DNA from: Paraphysoderma sedebokerense
Lineage: Eukaryota > Blastocladiomycota > Physodermatomycetes > Physodermatales > Physodermataceae
Reading direction: 5' to 3'
Assembly: GCA_025602915.1 (NCBI GenBank)
Contig: JAHLJZ010000007.1
Location: 124,001 to 188,000 of the forward strand
DNA: 64,000 nt
Part shown: in pieces, positions 12,709-25,019 of the stretch
Layout: each line of letters begins with the position of its first letter
Position numbering within the stretch: the first letter of the stretch is position 1
Notes under the pieces: model-generated
What the model was told of the DNA's origin: nothing
The model's database searches: none
What the model saw: the letters and a program-made list of their open reading frames with translations, nothing else
Translations under genes and position numbers: made by a program

Positions 12709-14656
12709 TTAATTCATTATGGTTTTGCCGATGCCGCACTGTTCTTTCCATTCTTCGCTTTTAACCAAACAGTCAATAATTTTCCATCCTCTATGACCAA
12801 TAATAGGATGCTCCATTTTCATTCTATCTTCGGCTAAAGATATGGCAACCTTCTGTGTCGTAGTTCCCCTATCCTTAGCTTCGTTCAACACTTTCATTGA
12901 GACGTTATAGATACTATCCTTCCAATCAGTTCCCAAATGGCGTTCAATAAAAGGATCAGGGGACACATAACCGTAGGCTTCGTCGCAGCATGTAACGATT
13001 CCCATCCTGTTTACCAAAAAATCAGGTAGATAGGTAATTCCATGTTGAAGGAGGAGTTTGTCGTCGTTGTGGAGATCTATGATTCATAACCAAAAAAATG
13101 GAACGTCAATACATGCTTAACGGCGAAATAAACATATTCAAACGTACCAAGCAGTTGGTTATTCGCAGCCCCACAGATAATTTTTGCTTTGATCTTTGGT
13201 ATAGTTTCCTTATTTAAAACACCACCTGTAGCACAGGGACAAACTGCATCGACATCTTCAAATAAAATTGACAAATCATTTCGTCCGACCATTTTCAACT
13301 GGAAGTCGTACCCTTTGAAGTGTTGCACAAGTGTTGACTCCACTCGAGGATCGATGTCGCAGGCTGTGAATGAAAGGCAGGTCATCGATACAGCGTTACG
13401 ATTGATTTTTTGAATAGAGGAGAATTCTAAAGCAAACCGATAATTTTCTTCACACCCATGTTAAAGAGATTTTCGCAGAGCGGTAACCCTACATGGCCGA
13501 CTCCTTGAACAGCTATAGTTGCCCCTTTCATTGGTTTTCCAAGAAAATCAAAAGCAGCTTGTAGACCTTTAGCGACACCTCTAGCTGTAGGTACGGACGG
13601 ATTGCCGGATCCTCCGAGTTCTTTCGGTATACATGTCGTGAATCTTTACGGTTTTAAAATGGCGGAAGCGATTAACTTTTTGCACAACAAAACTGGAGGA
13701 TCTCTCATACCTAGTTTTTGAGAACACACGAGACATATCATTCACATTTGTTCCGACATCTTCTGCTGTGACGTAACATCCTTTTAATGCAGTCATGAAT
13801 TCACCATATTCCTCGTAAACTGTTTTACGCTCTTCAGCAGTAGCATCCGGACCCCTAATTTGAATTTGCAATCAAACGACAATGCATTACATTGATAGGC
13901 GAGACCAAAACTCAACTTACAGTCCTTTACCTGAATTCCGGGCCATGACGCCCTTGCCTCCTCCCCACCATAAGCCAGCTAAAGATAATAAAACGCAGTT
14001 AGATACGACCGAAAGAAGTACTTATCAATAGTTGAGGTACGGACCTAATGCGTTCTTATGTGACATTCCCTTGGATAATCGCAATCCATCGCGAATGAAG
14101 TGCTCTACAAGTAAAGTTATTTCGGTTCCATTGTAAAATCGAAAGAAGCATCTATATTACCCATTGTATCGTAAAAATGGTTGCGTACTCCTCCGGCTCC
14201 AGCCCCACGAAAGGTCTTGTGAACAGCGGCCGACTAGAGACAGTCAAAGATCGGGTTAGAGCAACAGATCCAATGAAATATCTGAGGGCATTGAAGGGGA
14301 TATGCATGCATACATAGCATGCAACGCAATCCAAGAATCAAAAAATCCATTCTAATTATACCAGACGCAACAAAAAGAGGCCTTGGTTGTATTTTAAAAC
14401 CATGGACGGGAACACAAACCTGTAACACACCGCTTTTCTCTCCGACAGTAATAAAAACTCCTTCATGGCCATCCCAGTCTCCTCCAAGTTCACCATCCTT
14501 CGCCATCCATTCAGCAATCGGTTCCAAAATCGGGTGACTTACGTCAAACTGTTTGGAGTATGGATTGTACACAACATGCACAGTGGATATGTTATGCTTG
14601 CGAAGGGTAGCGATAAATTCTGTAGGCGACAGCGTTAAAATATGCGGGATTTCCAT
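12709..14656 (-). CDS. Glu/Leu/Phe/Val dehydrogenase family, leucine dehydrogenase-like
   Basis: NAD(P)-dependent amino-acid dehydrogenase, oxidative deamination of a branched-chain or related amino acid. Eight exons: 14656-14420, 14233-14161, 14104-14045, 13978-13921, 13854-13711, 13643-13438, 13363-13148, 13076-12709; 374 aa. The catalytic half shows FRGAGAGGVRNHFYDTM and GLWWGGGKGVMARN, whose lysine matches the catalytic K of this superfamily. The Rossmann half shows IAVQGVGHVGLP (GxGxxG) and KIIACDIDPRVE, with Asp in the position that favours NAD over NADP. GGSGNPSVPTARGV and GAANNQL are family motifs. The length and layout fit bacterial leucine dehydrogenases better than the ~450-residue fungal glutamate dehydrogenases; substrate is inferred, not shown. 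The intron before exon 6 ends in AAG. Confidence 0.85.
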
Positions 14657-15157
14657 ATTCTTCTATATACCACAGTGATAATGTAATTATAGAGGTTATG
14701 TCATGTAAGTTAATAACTCGCAAATTTTTCGGCGGGATCCCGTGCCGAGTCCCCGACGTGACAAGCGGAAAGAAACGGAAGTCTGCGCAAACTTTTTAGT
14801 ATTCAACTATTTGAATTTCGGATTGCAGAGAAAAATCCCAATTATTTAATGCGACCTTAGATATATATAGATAAGAAAAGTCTACCCGTCTCGAAACATG
14901 TTGCATTTATAATTGGCCGAATTTCAATTGTCAATTGTGCATTGTTATGGCCATTCAAACACGGATGATGAGAAAGCGCTTGTATATTACAAATGATTTA
15001 CATTAATATTATTATTCTTACCAGAAACGTGTTTTTATAAATAATACATGCAACACAAAACGTCTTTATAATGATTCTAGACGAGAGCGTATTACGATTA
15101 TCAAATAAATAGTCAACTTTTAGGGTTGTGAATTTTCCATGACCAGCTTGCATATCG
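14657..15157. other. intergenic stretch
   Basis: 500 bp upstream of the dehydrogenase and downstream of the Sec7-PH gene, containing a short GC-rich patch near 14730-14770. No exon or RNA was recognised. Confidence 0.5.
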
Positions 15158-18100
15158 TTAACTTTCGCTGGTAATCGGTGTTGGGGGCATCTCCAGCGGT
15201 GCGACTTGACTATTTGATGCACTGTGTTGCAAATTGTCATCCACTTTCATACCTTGCTCCACCATTTGATCCTCCCGGCGATTTTCTCGTTTGCCATCAT
15301 CAATCCTTTCTATTGGCACTTCTGTTTCCAGAGTGTCTGGCTTTGCATCCAACGGCGATAGCTTTTGGCTATTCTGTGTTATCGCATCTTTAGAATTGAG
15401 CAACGTCTCTTCGGTCGCGGTTTCATTCTCGACCTTTTCTTCACTGTTGCGGCAATTCAATAAAGGCGGCACATCATCAATTGCCCGATCATTTGGAACC
15501 ACTGGCTCCGTCCTCGCGATTTCATCAGGGAAAGTAGTCTGAACAGGTGATCCTGTTAGCGCAATCCCGGTTGCACCCACACTCATTTCCAAACCTTGGT
15601 CTGCCTTCTCCTTTCCTTTTCCCTTTCCAACACCTAAATTCTCTTCGTCAGGATCATTTCTGTCGTTATCGGCAACAATGAAGCCTGAACTGACATCAAC
15701 TTTTAATTTCTGTTGAGAGGTAATCGGTAACGCCGATACAGAATTGCTGATAATGGATGAAGCGGGAACCGATGATGGCAGAGGAGGGACAGGATGGAGT
15801 TTAGGGATTGGATTTGTGAGTACGTCGATATAAGTTTTATATTTAGAAATCGAATATTTGATGTGTTCTAACTTAGTGCTATAGTTCGTCTGTGCTATTT
15901 GGTGATACGTTGATTTCGGTGGGTGCTGTATTGCGATGAAATAAATTTCGTAAATCTAAGGGCACATTTCGTCTCTAAAATGATAGATACCTCTTCTTCG
16001 ACAACAGTTCGTAATTTAGTGTGCTCTTCTAATTCATTTTCCAATGATTTCAATAACGTCTTCAAATTTTCAATCTGAATGGCCTATTCCCAATGATTTG
16101 ACAGAGATAGCGAGTGATGTCAGAATTAACCAAGATTTTAAGATGTAAAAAAGTATAAAGCTACAAATGGGTATTTACCTCTTCAACTGTACTCTTCATC
16201 GTGCTACAACCGGGCACTCTCCACGCACTCAGTCTTCCAGCTGCGCCACTTCCCTTCTCCCATCCGTAAATTGAATTTCCCACTGCTCCTATCAGACTTT
16301 CCCGGCTCCACCGCGCAGCAACCCAGTTTAGATCGTGAATCCACTCAATCATCAGTTCAGAAGATGATCCCTGGAACAAATATGTTGCACCATCGGGGAG
16401 GTCAAATGAAAGCACGTATGGGCGCGAGGTAGCATAGTTGGATGTGGGTGACATATTAGAGGTACCGGTAAAAACAGTGGAGATGGAATGCCCGACGAAA
16501 TGTGTATCTAAGAGCTATGAAAGCAGAAGATATCAGGCCCCAATCCGGTCCTAATCGTCATGATAAACGCACAGCGCTATTAACACAAAAACAAACCTTC
16601 AGATCGGCGATCTCTGATTCTAAGTCTCCCTTCACAGCTTCATCAAATATCCCCGCCCCGACGTAGTTACTGCCACCATCACTTCGCGACCTCAAGAACT
16701 TGAACACATGCAGCTTGCATTCCGTCTTATCCAACACCAAGAGCACCATCTTCCATGATCGTTTTTGTGCACGGTGATGTCGATCTTGATTCAAATGTTT
16801 TCGGATAAAGATAGCAGATTTAGTATTCGGATGTGATGCTTGTGAGATCGGAGCCTATAGAACGGATGAGTATCGCCATCTCGGAGATAATTAATAATCA
16901 ATCAGCATACGTGCTCCGCCTGATCAAGAATACCAGACGCTTCATTTATGACGAATCGGTGTTTATCACCATCATGAGAATCAAAGCTTGAACGGCGACT
17001 GCTCGACAATCTTGACCGAATGCTCCCGTACGGATTGAACGAAGATATGGAGCTTGAGAGCGACAACCTAGAAGAGTTGCTGTGGAGAGACGAACTAGAT
17101 GGCGAAGGGGGTGGCTTATCTTCGGCAGGCGGAATAGCGGGGTTCGTAGATGAAGACGGTAGGAATAGGGAATTGGGCCGTGATTTCCTGATGCTGTTTG
17201 ATTTAGACACAGAAGGGCGAGACATTATAAACTCAGGGTGCCGAATTCGACTTGAACTAATCGATTTGTAGAAAATCTTCAAGAGATCTTTAATCTTAGC
17301 GGATACTGTAATCCATCTATTTAACATTTCTGCCTTTTCCCTTGGTATATCTTTTGTTTCCAATTCCTTTTGGGTATTATCGAGTTGATTATTATCGTTA
17401 TTACGATTCTTACTGTTATTACTGGAATTTTCAAATACATGATTCATTACGATGGTGTTTAAAGTGTCATACGTGTTATCGACAAATTGAGTTTTGTTCA
17501 TGCAGCTCCGAGTTCGGGAGCGAGTGATCCCGGCAAGAATTGAAGACATTGAAGATGACCTCGATAACCTGTCCTCTTGTCCGGTAACGTGTAGATCAGT
17601 ATTGAGAAGGATAAGAGAATAAGTGATTGTATGAATTAAGTCTAGTTAAGAGATAAAAGTTATTTCATTACAATCCTGCTATGATCAGTTTCAGGACAAT
17701 TCAAAGTCGCACCAATGCTGCAGTCATCAAATATGGCTAATAATTTATCATTCGCTATAGAATTAGGTTCGAAACTGGACGAGCTCTTAGTATCGTTACT
17801 TTGGGATATAGTATAATGATTACAAGATAAATAACGTTGCGAGAACTCGGCCAAAATTCTATCAATCTGTTGCGTTTCGGCCCGTAGATACAAATGCGAA
17901 CACAAGAACCTATAAATTTAAACAAGAATAATGGGTTTACGAAACAATATTTAGGGCAATTAGAATGAGAACTTCATTTTACCTCAAGGCATCGTGTAAT
18001 AGCAGTCCCTCAAAATTGAAATACTTCAAGTAATGCTGTAGAGTGGCGGTTGAAAATGTATCTCTTAACAATCCAGTAACCAAATTGGAGTGAGAAAATG

Positions 18101-18548
18101 AAAGTGGATGTATTAGCTTTTTTGATTTTATAAATTTGAGATGGGTACCACATCCAAACTCATTTACGTGGAGAAGTTTTCAATGCGTTTTCACGTACTT
18201 TTTGCCCAAAAACTCGGCAACATCATTCAAGCTTTTGACTACTGTTCCTTCCACTTTATATTCGATTAATTGCCGAGCCAAAACCGAGGCTGGATCATTA
18301 GCGTCCACCTCTTGACTCCACAGTATTGACGGCGAGGATGCTGAGGTGGGACTCTCCCTTGGAGATGCGGAAGATGGCGAACCCGGAGAAGCTGGAACAG
18401 ATGGGTATATATTGTGTGATTGCGAGCGAGTCGGAACAGTTGGGGTATTCGGTTCGGAATTGAAACTGCGAAGGTTTGATAGGGAGCGGGCAGCCCGACT
18501 AACTACTCGTTGTCGCAGAGTTCCTTGGCGGGAGAGGTCGTCTGCCAT
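15158..18548 (-). CDS. Arf guanine nucleotide exchange factor, EFA6/PSD-like (Sec7-PH-coiled coil)
   Basis: Predicted exchange factor for an Arf6-class GTPase at the plasma membrane. Eight exons: 18548-18195, 18116-17983, 17909-17713, 17641-16911, 16854-16597, 16514-16179, 16083-15991, 15925-15158; 956 aa. A Ser/Pro-rich leader is followed by the Sec7 domain (~77-310), including AETQQIDRIL, where the Glu is the catalytic finger, and SLILLNTDLHVTG. A Ser-rich linker leads to a PH domain (~473-670, basic start AIFIRKHLN, ending WIHDLNWVAARWS). A helical segment (IENLKTLLKSLENELEEHTKLRT) and the KYKTYIDVL motif match the EFA6 C-terminal region; the rest is disordered. The junction between exons 1 and 2 (TAC|GTGAAA, acceptor AAAAAG) and the 17713 donor are the least certain. 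Confidence 0.85.
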
Positions 18549-18922
18549 GGTCGGTTAAAGGGATACCTTAATGTGATGGAGCACTGACTCAATTTCGGAT
18601 AAAGTCAGAGCAATTGATCCAGTAATAAAGGCATGGAAGATAGAGCAATAATAGTGTGACTAACAGCGACACAAAATTGGTGGAACGGGTCTGGATTGGT
18701 TTTACCCCTCCTCGGTCTCCATGACAGGAACGGTAAATGAACGCAGAATAACAATACTAGGATATATTTCTGGGGTCAACCAATTTACATTTCAAAGCAA
18801 GCAAGGCTATAGTCATATTGCTGTTCAAATAATAATGTATTCATACAACTGACAACGAGATATTTAGAGGTCTTAATTACAATACAATCCAAAACTATTA
18901 ATACATAAAAATTTCAGTCATT
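18549..18922. other. intergenic stretch
   Basis: About 370 bp containing the promoter of the Sec7-PH gene and the 3' untranslated part of the SANT corepressor gene. Nothing else was recognised. Confidence 0.5.
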
Positions 18923-21900
18923 TCATCCTTCCTTCTGTCCGCTGTCTACCGCTCCACTATTTTCTGTCACTATATCCATCCCTACTCCATCTTCCTTATA
19001 TTCATCTTCTCCCTCTTTCTCTCCCGCTACGTCCGTTTCCTCCACCTGATTCAGCACACTCCGTATACTAGATCCTCTCATGCTTTTTGACCCACTCGGA
19101 CTGTGACTTCTGCTCCTTACTTCATCAATTGAAGTCGAATTATACGCTCCAACTGCACTTCCAGCATGCCCGAAATACCCCCTATCCCCATCCACGTCAT
19201 TCCAGCCAATCGTGCTTTCATCCATGCTAGTTTGCCCTCTTGCCGTTTCAGGGGAATATGATGCCCTAGAAGGAGGATTGGAATATCCAGAATGGCCGCC
19301 AGCAAAAACCGACAGCAAACCTTCCGCAGCTTCAACCTCATCAGCATAACTGGATTCCAGTTGAACCTGAACCGGTACCGAACCCTGCGGTGATGTCGAA
19401 GAAGTGTAATCTACTGGTAAGGATGAACGGGGTGATGCTTGTGCTGAAGCGGGTAGGGAATGCATTGAACGTCCATGAGATTCTTGTTCGTCATTATGAT
19501 ATGAATGCTGATCCTGCGGCGAAGAAACTTCTTGCGGAGTCGAAGATGAGGTAGCATTGTCCATCGCGTTAATCAGACTAGCAATAGAGTGTGAACCCGA
19601 AGCAGAATGCATTTGTGATGACAAAGATTGTGTCTGGGAAACTGAATGGTCGTATTGTGTGGTATTATGTTGATAAGGATGCGACACAGAAGACTGCGAT
19701 GTCGGTGGATGATAGTACTGAGATTGAGACGGAACTTGAGAGTGATAGGAGTTGGTGGTTGGAGTCGGCGGATGTGGCAAAGGCTGAAAATGCGATGAAG
19801 ATGGAGGATAATCTCGGGAGACGGGTGGATAGTGTGATAAGGTTTGAGTATGTTCCCGGCCGTATCTATCTTGAGATATTGATATTACAGTACCAGAGGA
19901 TGGCCCAGGATACAGTCCACCGGTTGAAAGAGTTCCTACGACAGCTTCAGATCCGCTGTACAACGGTCCACTAGTTGCCCCGCTCACGAGAGAGGTTGGC
20001 GCGGGTGTGTACGCGCTAGACTGTCGCCGGATTTCGTCAATTGTCGCACCGGACGAAACAGGGACGTCGGCAGCTCCCGCAGAATTCGAGGGGTAAGCAA
20101 GACCGGGCGAAAAGGATTGAGATGTGGGTGCCACGCTAGTTGGGGGTGGGTAATACCTTGAGCTAAGCTGGGACGGAGGCACAGGATACCCTGGAGCAGG
20201 GTTGGACGAAATCGGCACATCCCTGCGATTTTGATATGCATAATAATGATTTCCAGGTCGGTCATATTCAGAATAATAGGAGGAAGTCTGGTAAGGATAT
20301 GAATATGTCGGTGAGTACAGCGGTCTGCCGCTTTCTGATGTTCGAACATATTGAGACTGGTAAGACGAAGGGGCTTGAGTCGGTGGTTGCTCTGGATGGT
20401 AATTTGAATCGTAACGCTGGGGTGGGTATTGTTCAGGCGGAAATGAAGACTGAGAGCCAGTGGTGTACCAGTTTGAATTAGGTAAATGAGAAGATGAATT
20501 GTTGGCCGTAGACATTCCAGATTCTGATTCAGAGGCTTCTGCGGCATTCAATAACGCACTGATACTATTCATCATTGATTGTCGACGTTCTTGTTCCTCT
20601 CGCTTCGGAGAAGAGGGAGGCTGTGACCCAAAAGATTCCGGATGCTGCTGCGGGTATGCCGTGTAGCTTGAATTTCGACTGTAAGAATAGGTTGATTCCT
20701 GACCAGAATCTTGGCTCATACTCCTGACATGTCGATCGTCGTATCCCGACATTTGCTGCTGCCCCATACCAATACTTCCATTGCCGCCATTCCTCATCTT
20801 CTCTTCGATTTTCTTCTGCCGCTCTAACAAGATATTGTCCAACGACATCCGGTCTTTATGATTCTGATAATAATTCTTGACCTGAGTAGTAGACTTTGTT
20901 TCCAACAATTTCGAAATCGTGTCCCAACTTTTGCCATATTCCATGAATAGCTTCATAAATTCAGTTCGCTCCGCCACCGACCAATAACTAGACATTGGTC
21001 TCTTGATTCCTTTACCGTCAGTTTGTTGGGTTTCTCCTTCGGCATGAGATTGCACAGCCTTTGTTTTACCTCTCCTTCGTCGGCCTGATTGCTTCATTGA
21101 GAGTAAATCTTCTTCTGGTGTCGGCTTTCCGCTAGTGTCATACAATGCCAGGGTATCCGAAACCGACAAATCTGCAGATGATGCATCAGGAGGCAGATTT
21201 GTGGGAGCGTCTTCTGCAAGAATTTGAACGAGACTATCTCGATCCTTTTTCTTGGGACCTCGTTTTCGACGTTTTTGTTGAGAAGATGCCAAAGGCTCCT
21301 GAAGGTTATCATCGGGAAGACTTGAAACAGAGACCGAATGAACCATTGGTTGAGATTCAGGCTCCACCAATGCCTCCATCACATCTTGCCCAGATTCGGA
21401 AGCTCTTAGACCACCCTTCTGAAATCCTTTCTCTCTTCGTCGTCGTTTGTCTTCTCTTGCAACGGGACCTCTCTTTTCATCCATCTCACCTTGACCGACT
21501 TCATCAGCCTTCCTTTTTCTCCTTCGAGATTTATCATCTGAAGGCACAACAATTCCATATTTTCGCCTATAATTGTGAAAAAAGTTCCTACAATGCTCCT
21601 CAGTTTTATTCCCGACGTACTCCGCAACACTTTTGAAATCTTTTCCATATATTTCAAATGCTTTCAGCGCTAGTTCACGCTCAGATTCGCTCCAACGAGC
21701 TGCTTGCTGGGCAGACGACGGAGGTGTATTATTGGAAGCAGATTGAGAAATAAGCGGGGTAACAGCGGCAGGATTAATCTCGTTATCTGATGCATCGTCT
21801 TCAGACTGAAGATTCGATCCTGTCGGAACTTTAGGTTTCCGTTTTGCAGATTTATCTGACTGACTCGTTGCGCCGGGTTTTCTTCGACCTTCGCCTGGAG

Positions 21901-24874
21901 GTGCCGGTTCCCAATATCTATTCATGTGCTCCAAATCGCGAAGTTCTTTGGTTTTGACGCCGTGTTGGAAAAACGGAGAGTTTGCTTGGGCCTGATTTTG
22001 ATCGAGTAGTGAAGCGACCGACTGTGAGCTCGCGGTAACGGTTTTCTTTCGAAGATTAGTCCTACGTCTGCCACCGCGATCTTTAAACTTGTAATCTCCT
22101 ATCATTTTCCTCAACTCTAAATTCTTTTTGTTGCGATAATAAAATTTCACAACATCAGCCGTCGTCTTATTCTCTAGAAACGAGGCAATCTTTTCAAACT
22201 GTTTCGGATAAATCATATATTTCGTTAAAAACACTTCCTCCTCTTCTATGGTCCAAGGATTAATAAGATCTATCTCCGTGAAATGCGAAACAGGATCCAG
22301 AACCAATCGATTGGTATCATGAAAAATTCGCGCCGATCTCTCCACAGAGTCGGTAATCATATCCGGAATTTCGGCGAGTCCCTTGTTCATTTTGGAGTCA
22401 GGGTTGTCCATCTGATGTTCAGCCTCTAAGCGCGCTAATAATTCAGCAAATTCGGCTTCAGATCGGACAATATCTCCTGCTGTAAATCCGTCGGACCTTC
22501 GGTTCCGAGCAATCAGACCCACACGGTTTGAACGAACTGCATCGGCCGACGCTGAAGGATTCGCCACCTGCGGCGGGGAAACTTCGGAATCCTTAACCTT
22601 TCTAGATCGTTTCTCTTTTTGTTTCTCAAGTTTTGCAATCTTCTTTTGCCAAACCTGATAGTGTTGATAATACTCTCGTCGAAGGCTAATCTCTTTGTCG
22701 AGTTGTTTGTATAATCGAATTTGCACTCTACGAACGATTAATGGACGTATACGAGAATGTTTCTCTTCGTTTTCCTTAATAAAGGGGTAGATATCTTTGA
22801 AATCAAAAGATGTGATTCGTTTGGAAGAGGGGCGATCAGAAGAGTGGTTTCGAAGCTTTTTGTACGTATTGAAGTGCAAGAGTTTCTCCATCTTCGATTG
22901 TTCTGCACGTCGCTTATTTTCAGCGTATATCCGTTCGTGGAGGGATACTGTGTTAAAGTAGACAATGTTAGTGCTGATCCGATTGTCTAAGGTTTAAACA
23001 TGATTTCCTTACCAAAATCGGTGTCTTTACGAGTCTTATCTGTTGCGGAAGAATTCTCTATCGAATCAAGAATTGAATTTCTGGCAACTTCATCGTTCGT
23101 TTGAGTCATGTTATCGATTTCCATGCTCATGTCGTCGACATCCACCTCTAACAGTTCATCTTCCTCGTCTTCAACTTCTTTGCCATTTACCTCACGTTCA
23201 AGTTTGCCATCTTCTACACCCTTTTCCATACGTTCTTTCTTCTTCTTCGCCTTCAGTATTTCATCTTTTCTACTCCTTAACGAATTTAAATCTTCCTCGC
23301 ATTTTGTCATCTCTGTTTCAATCTCGTCAATCATTAATGCAACTTGGGCGATGGACAAAGGTTTTTCAGCTTTTCCTACGGCTCCATTATCTTCTCCAAC
23401 CTCATCTACGTTCCCACCATTGTCAAATTTCGACTTAGCTTCGTCTTCGTCGTCTCTATTGTCAATGTCCTTCTCGCCATCTCGGAAGCGTTTCTGATGG
23501 TCCTCGCGTCCATAGGAAAAGTCATAGTGATCTTTTTTGGAAGGATTTAGTAAACTAGGTTTCGCTTTGGTCGCTAACGGTTTGGGTAAATCAGTAAAGC
23601 TGTTAAAAGATGCGTTCCTCTCATATTTCGGCCGCTTTGGGCTATTGGATGACATCTCAGTATGACTAATTCTTTCTACCGAACCTCGCTTCTGAGGTGA
23701 GGGAAACTGCGATTGAGAGTTCAACCGAGGTTGTGTGCTGTAATGATGCGGAGACCCAAACGGCGAGGTGCTCTTTGATCCAAATTCTCGATAATTCGTA
23801 GATTGTCGTTCATCCGATCCGGCAAATGACGAGATGTTAGATTGTGAGGATATTGGGGGCGGAGGGCGAGGTGTCACGGGTCGATAATGAGGATCATGGG
23901 CTCTTTTATCAAAGTGGGACGGACCCCCAGACGATGGAAATGATTCACTTCGATTCAGCATTCTCGGAGGAGGTGGTCTAGACGGTCTCCTGTAATATCC
24001 GTACGAAGAAGATGACATGGGTGGGGTTACAGATTCTGAAGGCGGTTCTCGAGGTAACGGTTTCTGCATTCCAGGCATCGGCGGCGGCCTGGGAGCATTA
24101 TATTGTGAGTCCGGTCGATACCTCTCATTCGAATATCTGCTGTGTGGCTGCAAAAAGTTCAGCAATTAAAATCAAGACCGCCGTTAAATCACAGAGTAAC
24201 CGAAGCTAAACCAACCTCTCGTCTATTATAACCACCAGTACTATGGTGATTGAAACTGCCAGACGGCCCATGACCGCCCCTCATCGTTGGATCGCTAGAA
24301 CCAGGTTGACTACGATATCGATCATTCATTCTACCTGAAGTGTGTGGAATACCAAAGAAAAAATCAACACAAATAGGAATACTTAGTTTTCTTCAATAAC
24401 TACTGAATGGCGATTATATGCAAAACTATACCTGGAAAGCTTGTTTGACTATCTCCAGACCTACTGCTGGCATAAGAATCCGAAGGCCCGGAAGCTGAGG
24501 ATGATTGACTATTTGCTGGCGGAGGAGGAGGAGGTGCTGGATGACGAGGTTGCGGCGAATATCCATCTCTCATTCTAATCATATATTTAACATAAATGGT
24601 AATTAACAGATGTCCAAAGAAGTTGCTATCGTCCATCGGTCTCAAAATAGGTCGCAGTATTATAAAGTTATGTCTCAGCCCATGGAAGGCCATTATATTA
24701 CTTCCCATTAACATGACAGATTTACATAAACAACGACACTTTGCAACATTAAACGAAATAAACAAACCTTGGATAAGTCTGCCCTCGTCCAGATGAGCCG
24801 TACCCTGCAGAATCATGTCTGCTATTCCCAGTTGAGTTATCATTTATGGGCTTTTGACTTGAATTGGGATTCAT
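18923..24874 (-). CDS. NCoR/SMRT/Snt1-like SANT-domain corepressor
   Basis: Likely scaffold of a Set3C/NCoR-type histone deacetylase complex in the nucleus. Five exons: 24874-24768, 24574-24432, 24334-24216, 24147-23013, 22947-18923 (a single 4,025-nt last exon); 1,842 aa. The N-terminal third is Pro/Ser/Arg-rich and disordered, then an acidic and coiled segment (LSIAQVALMIDEIETEMTKC...) precedes the deacetylase-interacting stretch with IRPLIVRRVQIRLYKQLDKE. The motif EIPDMITDSVERSARIFHDTN precedes three SANT domains at about 730-776 (NPWTIEEEEVFL), 919-967 (ARWSESERELAL) and 1155-1200 (SYWSVAERTEFM). The C-terminus is a long Ser/Tyr/Gln/Pro-rich tail. Three SANTs, rather than the usual two, is a point to note. 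The start ATG at 24874 gives clean phase through all junctions. Confidence 0.9.
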
Positions 24875-25019
24875 TGTCGTAATGCGGTTTTCGACAGTAC
24901 TGGATAAAATAATGGACGGGACTCACTTGTCCATTTTCCGCTGAATGAATTGTAGCAATGGCACTAGCTGATGTGAAATCATACTCCTCACAGTTTATTC
25001 CATGTCACGTGATTTCTAC

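Noticed and set aside
21145-21636. 163-codon plus-strand frame antisense to the SANT corepressor
   Set aside because: Shadow of the long minus-strand exon with its three SANT domains.
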